Assembly (NCBI GenBank): GCA_016202785.1
Contig: JACQOC010000028.1
Location: 1-9,859, forward strand
Direction: 5' to 3'
Length of the DNA: 9,859 nucleotides
Origin: Candidatus Aenigmatarchaeota archaeon
Lineage (GTDB): Archaea > Aenigmatarchaeota > Aenigmatarchaeia > QMZP01
In this document: piece by piece, positions 6,601 through 9,859 of the stretch
How the letters are laid out: each line of letters begins with the position of its first letter
Position numbering within the stretch: position 1 is the first letter of the stretch
Position numbers and translations under genes: made by a program
The notes under the pieces: generated by a model
The model's input: only the letters and a program-made list of their open reading frames with translations
What the model was told of the DNA's origin: nothing
The model's database searches: none

Positions 6601-6609
6601 AATAAATAT
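6601..6609 (-). promoter_or_regulatory. TATA element of mvaD
   Basis: The reverse strand reads ATATTTATT, centred about 26 bp before the mvaD ATG at 6579. It begins within the stop codon (6609-6611) of the upstream histidine phosphatase gene, so stop and promoter share bases. Confidence 0.6.
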
Positions 6610-7247
6610 CAGCCGCGCCGCCTTAACCCCGGCCGCAGGCGCCGGCCGTTGACCGCAACGACCCGCATGTTGCGCTCAGTTATCGCGCTATTGATCTCGA
6701 TGACGTTTACCGAACAGTTGGCCGGGTTGATCTCGCTCACTTTCGGCAGCGGCAGCTTCAGCACCCTTGCTATCAGGTAACGGATGAAAGCGCCATGGGT
6801 GACGATGAGGATGTTTTTGTTGCGCTGGCGCTTCGCTATTCCCAGCACCGCGCGCATCGCCCGCTGCTGCAGCCTGGGTATGGTTTCAACTCCAGGCACG
6901 TCCGGCAGCTCCCTGCTCCGGCTCCACTCGGCCCAGCGCTTGCGGTTGCCGCGGATGAATGCGGCAAAGGACTTGCCTTCCACCCGGCCGAAATGGCGTT
7001 CGCGCAGCTCGTTCCTGGCCCGGATCGGCCGGCCGGCCGGGCTGATCAGCCGGGCCGTCTCCAAGGCGCGCTGCAACGGGCTGGCATAGACTGCAGCTAT
7101 CTCCAGCTTCGCGATCTTGGGCCGCAGCTTTCGGCATTGGTTCTTTCCCTTTACGGTAAGGCGGGAACGGTTGCTGTCGCCCTGGATGAGGCCTTTCACG
7201 TTCCAGTCGGTCTCCCCGTGCCGCACCAGAATAAGCCTGACGACCAT
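6609..7247 (-). CDS. Histidine phosphatase family protein (phosphoglycerate mutase-like)
   Basis: A 212-residue cytoplasmic protein of the branch-1 histidine phosphatase superfamily. The catalytic signature LILVRHGETDWN (residues 5-16) supplies the phospho-accepting His10. ASPLQRALETA (55-65), the acidic segment ELRERHFGRVEGK (80-92) and IVTHGAFIRYLIA (148-160) with the second His151 complete the active site. Family members include cofactor-dependent phosphoglycerate mutases, alpha-ribazole phosphatase and broad-specificity sugar-phosphate phosphatases; specificity cannot be read here. The C-terminal tail is very basic (GRRLRPGLRRRG). It lies between mevalonate kinase (34 nt upstream) and the decarboxylase (29 nt downstream) on the same strand, so a role on a phosphorylated isoprenoid intermediate is possible but unproven. 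It appears to start leaderless at 7247. Confidence 0.9.
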   Translation of the reverse strand: MVVRLILVRHGETDWNVKGLIQGDSNRSRLTVKGKNQCRKLRPKIAKLEIAAVYASPLQRALETARLISPAGRPIRARNELRERHFGRVEGKSFAAFIRGNRKRWAEWSRSRELPDVPGVETIPRLQQRAMRAVLGIAKRQRNKNILIVTHGAFIRYLIARVLKLPLPKVSEINPANCSVNVIEINSAITERNMRVVAVNGRRLRPGLRRRG

Positions 7248-7270
7248 GGATATACATTTGCTGGCCCGGC

Positions 7271-7278
7271 CTATATAA
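7271..7278 (-). promoter_or_regulatory. TATA element of the histidine phosphatase gene
   Basis: The reverse strand reads TTATATAG, centred about 28 bp before the ATG at 7247. It starts a few bases after the mevalonate kinase stop codon (7282-7284). It is one of the best TATA matches in the window. Confidence 0.6.
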
Positions 7279-7281
7279 CAG

Positions 7282-8292
7282 TTAGGCTTCCACGCGCACG
7301 CCTTCGGCGCCCAGCTCTGTTTCCACCGGCTGATAACCTAAGTCGGTTATGGCGCGCAGCAAGCTGTCCTTATCCGCGTGCCAGCACAGCACCATGCCGC
7401 CGCCGCCGGCGCCGGACAATTTGGCGCCGCCGCCCAGCGCGGTTACGGTTGCGGCCAGCCGATCAATTTCCGGCGTGCTGACTCCGAGCTGGGCAAGGCT
7501 GGCCTGGGCAATGTTCATCGCTTCCGCCATCGCGCCAAAGTCTTTCTTGCGCAGCGCTTCCCGAAGCATGTAAGTGGCCCTGCCGATCTCGTCTAGCCGG
7601 GCGTTTCGAAAAACCTGGTCCAAACCTCTTATTCTCTGCACCAGCTCGCCCGTAGTATTGTTCCGCTTGAAGTGCACCATGACGAAGTTTTCCAGCCGGT
7701 ACGGGACCTCTTTTTCCAGGGTACGCACCGCCCCTTGCTCGAACCACACCAAGCCGCCATAGCAGCATGCGGAATTGTCCCCGCCCGAGGGCCGGCCGTG
7801 CTGGTAACGCTCGATTGCCAGGGCCATGGCGTTGTTTTTTTCCTTCGGCAATGCTTGCCCGTAGGCTGCAGCGATGGCCTTGGGGACGGCGACGGCCAGG
7901 GCGGCCGAGCTGCCCAGGCCGGCGCCCGGCGTTATTTCCGAATCGGCGTGCAGCCGGATGCCGCCCGCAATCTCCAAATCGTTCAGGCTGCTGCCGATGG
8001 CTGCCAGCAGGAACTGGTCGGGCCGGCCTTTGGTCAGGGCAAACAGCTTGGAGAAATCGTTGTTGGCATTGCCGTCCTGCCAGATACCGGCCAGCTTGCC
8101 GGCCAGGCCCTGCGCGGCGGCCGGAGTTGTAGCAATGTCAGTGCCAAGCCAGTCGGATAAGATTACCCGGTCCGACGGTTCCGCGGTCACGCGGCAGCGC
8201 TTGCCGACTGCGGCCAGGATGGCCGGCTTGCCGTACACTACCGCATGCTCGCCAATCAAATGGACCTTTCCCGGCGCTGAGACGGCCACCAT
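7282..8292 (-). CDS. mvk: Mevalonate kinase
   Basis: This 336-residue GHMP kinase converts mevalonate to 5-phosphomevalonate using ATP. It starts SAPGKVHLIGEHAVVYGKPA (residues 5-24), the classic mevalonate kinase N-terminus. The phosphate loop is TPGAGLGSSAALAVA (121-135), and HGRPSGGDNSACCYGG (165-180) holds the candidate catalytic Asp172. The most common sequence there is SGIDN or SGVDN, so the Gly in SGGDN is slightly unusual. The C-terminal KLSGAGGGGMVL (291-302) is the third GHMP motif. Length fits archaeal and bacterial enzymes (about 300-340). The HAD hydrolase gene ends 26 nt upstream, and a TATA element fills that gap. With the decarboxylase and phosphomevalonate kinase genes it completes the classical lower mevalonate pathway. 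Confidence 0.94.
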   Translation of the reverse strand: MVAVSAPGKVHLIGEHAVVYGKPAILAAVGKRCRVTAEPSDRVILSDWLGTDIATTPAAAQGLAGKLAGIWQDGNANNDFSKLFALTKGRPDQFLLAAIGSSLNDLEIAGGIRLHADSEITPGAGLGSSAALAVAVPKAIAAAYGQALPKEKNNAMALAIERYQHGRPSGGDNSACCYGGLVWFEQGAVRTLEKEVPYRLENFVMVHFKRNNTTGELVQRIRGLDQVFRNARLDEIGRATYMLREALRKKDFGAMAEAMNIAQASLAQLGVSTPEIDRLAATVTALGGGAKLSGAGGGGMVLCWHADKDSLLRAITDLGYQPVETELGAEGVRVEA

Positions 8293-8311
8293 GCCAATAA
8301 TTGTGCTTATC

Positions 8312-8320
8312 CTTAATATC
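8312..8320 (-). promoter_or_regulatory. TATA element of mevalonate kinase
   Basis: The reverse strand reads GATATTAAG, centred about 24 bp before the ATG at 8292. It overlaps the stop codon of the upstream HAD gene (8319-8321), the same arrangement as at mvaD. Confidence 0.5.
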
Positions 8321-9077
8321 AGGCGGTGCTGCGGATGATGCGCTCCAGCTGCGCACGCTTATTGCCGTTTCGCAGTATCGGGATGCCCGCTGCTTGTGCC
8401 TGCCGCAGCTGTTCCTGGCTGGCGTAGCCCCAAGCGGCAAGCGCAACCTGGAAACCAAAACGCCGTGCGGCCAACGCATTTGCCGCCATGTCCTCGACGA
8501 GCAATATTTCGCCGGGCCGCAGCCGCTGCTGGCGTGCCAGCCGCAGCAGCTTGGCGGTCTTGCTGCCGCGGCTTTCCTTGCTGATGATCCGCTCTGGTCC
8601 GATTTTAATGCCGAAATGGCCGAGCAAGCGTACCGTCGACTTTTTGTCCTTGGCGGTAAGGATGACGGCCTGCCAACGCCGTGCCGCCCAGTTGGCCGCC
8701 TGCTGCATGCCCGGATAAATGGCCTGCAATCCCGCCCATTTCTGGAAATCGCCGTGCATCATGCGCCACCTGGCATGGTAGAACTCGTTCGCAAAGCGCT
8801 GCCGGCCAGGCGCATGCCGGCGCTTCAGCCGGTTGAAATCAGCTTGCGCCAGCCTGGCGAAATCCACGTCCGGGTCGGCTTCGATGGCTTCCAGGACCGG
8901 CCAAAAATCTTCCCCAACTAGCACGAAGCGGCGCGCAGCCTGGAACGCCCTCCTGGCCTTGGGCGTGTCGGCCAGCCGGCCGCCCAGTTTGCGGAAGGCG
9001 GCCAGCGCGGTAACATAGCATTCTTGCGCGCTGTCGACCAGCACGCCGTCAAAGTCAAAGGCGACCAGCCTGATCAT
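8319..9077 (-). CDS. HAD-family hydrolase (phosphatase-like)
   Basis: A 252-residue haloacid dehalogenase superfamily protein. Motif I is FDFDGVLVDS (residues 7-16) with nucleophile Asp8 and acid/base Asp10. Motif II is VILTAKD (Thr141). The motif III lysine is in SKESRGSKTAK (167-176), and motif IV is LLVEDMAAN (192-200). Residues 17-130 form a helical C1-type cap, as in phosphoglycolate phosphatase-like enzymes. Such proteins are mostly small-molecule phosphatases; the substrate is unknown. The start ATG overlaps the TGA of the Nudix gene by 4 nt (9074-9077), so translation is probably coupled and the pair forms a true two-gene operon. It is immediately upstream of mevalonate kinase. Confidence 0.9.
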   Translation of the reverse strand: MIRLVAFDFDGVLVDSAQECYVTALAAFRKLGGRLADTPKARRAFQAARRFVLVGEDFWPVLEAIEADPDVDFARLAQADFNRLKRRHAPGRQRFANEFYHARWRMMHGDFQKWAGLQAIYPGMQQAANWAARRWQAVILTAKDKKSTVRLLGHFGIKIGPERIISKESRGSKTAKLLRLARQQRLRPGEILLVEDMAANALAARRFGFQVALAAWGYASQEQLRQAQAAGIPILRNGNKRAQLERIIRSTA

Positions 9078-9484
9078 AGCAAGCCGTGCTCGAGCATGCG
9101 GTTGATGATGAGCTTAGTGTAATGGGTCAGCTCCAGCCTGCGCATTACCGGCAGCGCAACAAACTTGGCCGCAGCCGCATCGCTGCCGGCCCGCGGCCGG
9201 CCGGCCAGCCGGCCGTGAAACACGTGGCAGCGGTGCCTATGGCCAATATCGATGTCATGGGTGAAGGTGAAAAAAGGCCTTGGGTTGACGGCCGCCGGGC
9301 CGATTTCCTCCTGCGCTTCGCGCTCGGCGCAGCGCCGGATGCTTTCGTCGCGCTCCCGGTGGCCGCCGGGAAGGGCCCAATAGCCGGTTTCCGGCCGGTG
9401 CTTGCGCTGCACCAGCAGCAGCTTGCCGTCCTTGCGCACCACGATGCAGGTTGTGTCATGCGTTGCAATGCGCCGGCCGGCCAT
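9074..9484 (-). CDS. Nudix hydrolase
   Basis: A 136-residue Nudix protein. The Nudix box is complete at residues 41-62: Gly41, Glu47, Arg55-Glu56 and Glu59-Glu60 with Gly62 match the G-x5-E-x7-RE-x2-EE-x-G pattern that binds Mg2+ and cleaves nucleoside diphosphates linked to another group. LVQRKHRPETGYWALPGG before the box is typical of the MutT/ADP-ribose-type branch. It lacks the longer architecture of type 1 isopentenyl diphosphate isomerase, another Nudix-fold enzyme. It is first in the minus-strand gene run and translationally coupled to the HAD gene. The ATG at 9484 lies about 24 bp after a TATA element. The substrate is unknown; nucleotide clean-up is the default inference. Confidence 0.9.
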   Translation of the reverse strand: MAGRRIATHDTTCIVVRKDGKLLLVQRKHRPETGYWALPGGHRERDESIRRCAEREAQEEIGPAAVNPRPFFTFTHDIDIGHRHRCHVFHGRLAGRPRAGSDAAAAKFVALPVMRRLELTHYTKLIINRMLEHGLL

Positions 9485-9488
9485 ACTA

Positions 9489-9496
9489 TTTATAAT
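9489..9496 (+). promoter_or_regulatory. TATA element of tRNA-Thr
   Basis: tttataat is centred about 31 bp before the tRNA 5' end, so initiation at the usual distance would leave a leader of about 5 nt. It lies close to the Nudix start and is interleaved with that gene's promoter on the other strand. Confidence 0.5.
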
Positions 9497-9502
9497 GCTT
9501 GG

Positions 9503-9512
9503 CTAATAATCT
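9503..9512 (-). promoter_or_regulatory. TATA-like element of the Nudix gene
   Basis: The reverse strand reads AGATTATTAG, centred about 24 bp before the Nudix ATG at 9484. A second AT-rich block at 9487-9496 is too close to the start to serve this gene. Confidence 0.45.
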
Positions 9513-9514
9513 AA

Positions 9515-9526
9515 GGCGCAAGCGCC
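9515..9526. repeat. Short inverted repeat at the tRNA 5' end
   Basis: GGCGC (9515-9519) and GCGCC (9522-9526) are perfect complements separated by two bases, overlapping the first three bases of tRNA-Thr. The loop is too short for a stable RNA hairpin unless the stem opens by one pair. It could be a protein site or chance. Confidence 0.3.
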
Positions 9527-9629
9527 CTGTTAGCTCAGTCTGGTAGAGCGTTGCCTTGGTAGCGGTTCCAGCATGCTGGGCCAAAGAACGAAAAGGCAAA
9601 GGTCGCGAGTTCAATCCTCGCACAGGGCT
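9524..9629 (+). tRNA. tRNA-Thr(GGT) with an intron
   Basis: The cloverleaf is complete once an intron is removed. Acceptor GCCCTGT (9524-9530) pairs with ACAGGGC (9622-9628). The D stem is GCTC/GAGC (9533-9536, 9546-9549) with TGGTA in the loop. The anticodon stem is TTGCC (9551-9555)/GGCAA (9595-9599). The T arm is GCGAG-TTCAATC-CTCGC (9605-9621). The spliced loop is TTGGTAA with anticodon GGT (9558-9560), which reads ACC and ACT threonine codons. The intron is 32 nt, 9562-9593 (or 9561-9592, giving the same product), between positions 37 and 38, the canonical archaeal site. T9629 is the discriminator base, as in several archaeal tRNA-Thr. CCA is not encoded. Confidence 0.9.
9562..9593 (+). 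other. tRNA-Thr intron, canonical position 37/38
   Basis: This 32-nt insert separates the anticodon from the 3' half of its stem. It contains the perfect palindrome CCAGCATGCTGG (9568-9579), which folds to a small hairpin. The bulge-helix-bulge expected by the splicing endonuclease is imperfect: pairing positions 32-35 (TTGG) with intron bases 9588-9591 gives A-T, G-T and C-G pairs plus one G-A mismatch. GTTC (9565-9568) with GAAC (9586-9589) is an alternative helix. Confidence 0.75.
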
Positions 9630-9764
9630 TTAACCGCCCAGTTCAGAGCCCATCCATGGAAAGGTTACAGCCAAAGCAGTCCCTTTGCGACCAAACTTGA
9701 TAGCTAATAATTCGAGAATTGAACTTAAAAGCATTATCTGAAGAGAATTCATTGCCAAGGTCAA
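9630..9764. other. Gap with no recognised gene
   Basis: This stretch between the tRNA and the right-edge reading frame is AT-richer than the rest of the window. Plus-strand frames are only a few codons long. It holds one small inverted repeat, AATTC-GA-GAATT (9709-9720). I see no convincing promoter, RNA gene or repeat array. Confidence 0.5.
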
Positions 9765-9859
9765 TCAGGGCTTCATTTTCTTGCGCTCTATCTCAATCTG
9801 CTCAAGTATCTCCTTCATCGCCTTCATCCACTTGGGCAATTGCTCGTCCATGTCAGACC
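9765..9859 (-). CDS. 3' end of a gene at the right edge, or a 28-aa small protein
   Basis: A minus-strand frame is open from the window edge to a TGA at 9765-9767. From the ATG at 9851 it encodes 28 residues; the frame also continues upstream through Ser-Asp without a stop, so it is more likely the C-terminus of a longer protein. The sequence is a single charged helix (KWMKAMKEILEQIEIERKK) ending in MKP, consistent with an amphipathic or coiled-coil tail. No function can be assigned. Confidence 0.4.
   Translation of the reverse strand, partial: SDMDEQLPKWMKAMKEILEQIEIERKKMKP

Noticed and set aside
9696..9741. Possible C/D-box guide RNA (TTGATAG ... CTGA)
   Set aside because: The C-box match is poor, internal D' and C' boxes are not evident, and no clear guide region could be assigned. 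The AT-rich composition makes such matches likely by chance.
1..9859. Bacterial (for example CPR) origin for the whole window
   Set aside because: The repeated TATA elements at 24-28 bp from start codons, near-absence of Shine-Dalgarno sequences and a tRNA intron at position 37/38 favour an archaeon. The bacterial-type genes are better explained by transfer, though this is not proven.
1..9859. CRISPR array, transposon or integrated element
   Set aside because: No regularly spaced repeats, transposase, integrase or tRNA-end duplication is visible. The tRNA-Thr 3' end is not repeated elsewhere in the window.

Overview
The window reads as a GC-rich archaeal chromosome segment. Nearly every gene has an AT-rich TATA-like element about 24-28 bp before its start codon and no Shine-Dalgarno sequence, which is the pattern of leaderless archaeal transcripts. 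A tRNA-Thr(GGT) gene at the right end needs a 32-nt intron removed from the archaeal canonical site, between positions 37 and 38. Several proteins nevertheless look like bacterial families: MetK, phosphomevalonate kinase and a luciferase-like monooxygenase. I infer an uncultured archaeon, possibly a DPANN-type lineage, with acquired bacterial genes. The lineage guess is weak.

Layout. 1-713 (-): luciferase-like flavin monooxygenase, cut by the left edge. 781-1053 (+): 90-aa protein of unknown function, divergent from it across a possibly shared TATA element. 1122-2294 (+): bacterial-type S-adenosylmethionine synthetase. 2368-3489 (+): 373-aa protein of unknown function. From 3490 to 9484 the minus strand carries, in transcription order, a Nudix hydrolase (9484-9074), a HAD-family hydrolase (9077-8319), mevalonate kinase (8292-7282), a histidine phosphatase (7247-6609), diphosphomevalonate decarboxylase (6579-5590), phosphomevalonate kinase (4870-3761) and a small two-helix membrane protein (3729-3490). 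One AT-richer plus-strand gene for an unknown membrane protein (4883-5587) interrupts this run. The tRNA-Thr gene lies at 9524-9629. After it come about 135 nt with no recognisable gene, then the 3' end of a minus-strand reading frame at the right edge.

The three GHMP-superfamily enzymes together convert mevalonate to isopentenyl diphosphate by the classical route (MVK, PMK, MDD). Most archaea use modified routes and lack a PMK, so a complete classical module with a Gram-positive-like PMK is the main biological point of the window. Apart from the Nudix-HAD pair, which overlaps by 4 nt, the cluster genes do not look like a simple operon: each has its own TATA element, often overlapping the stop codon of the gene before it. 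Three unrelated phosphohydrolase families (Nudix, HAD, histidine phosphatase) sit among the isoprenoid genes; their substrates cannot be read from sequence. I saw no CRISPR array, insertion sequence, rRNA or replication origin.
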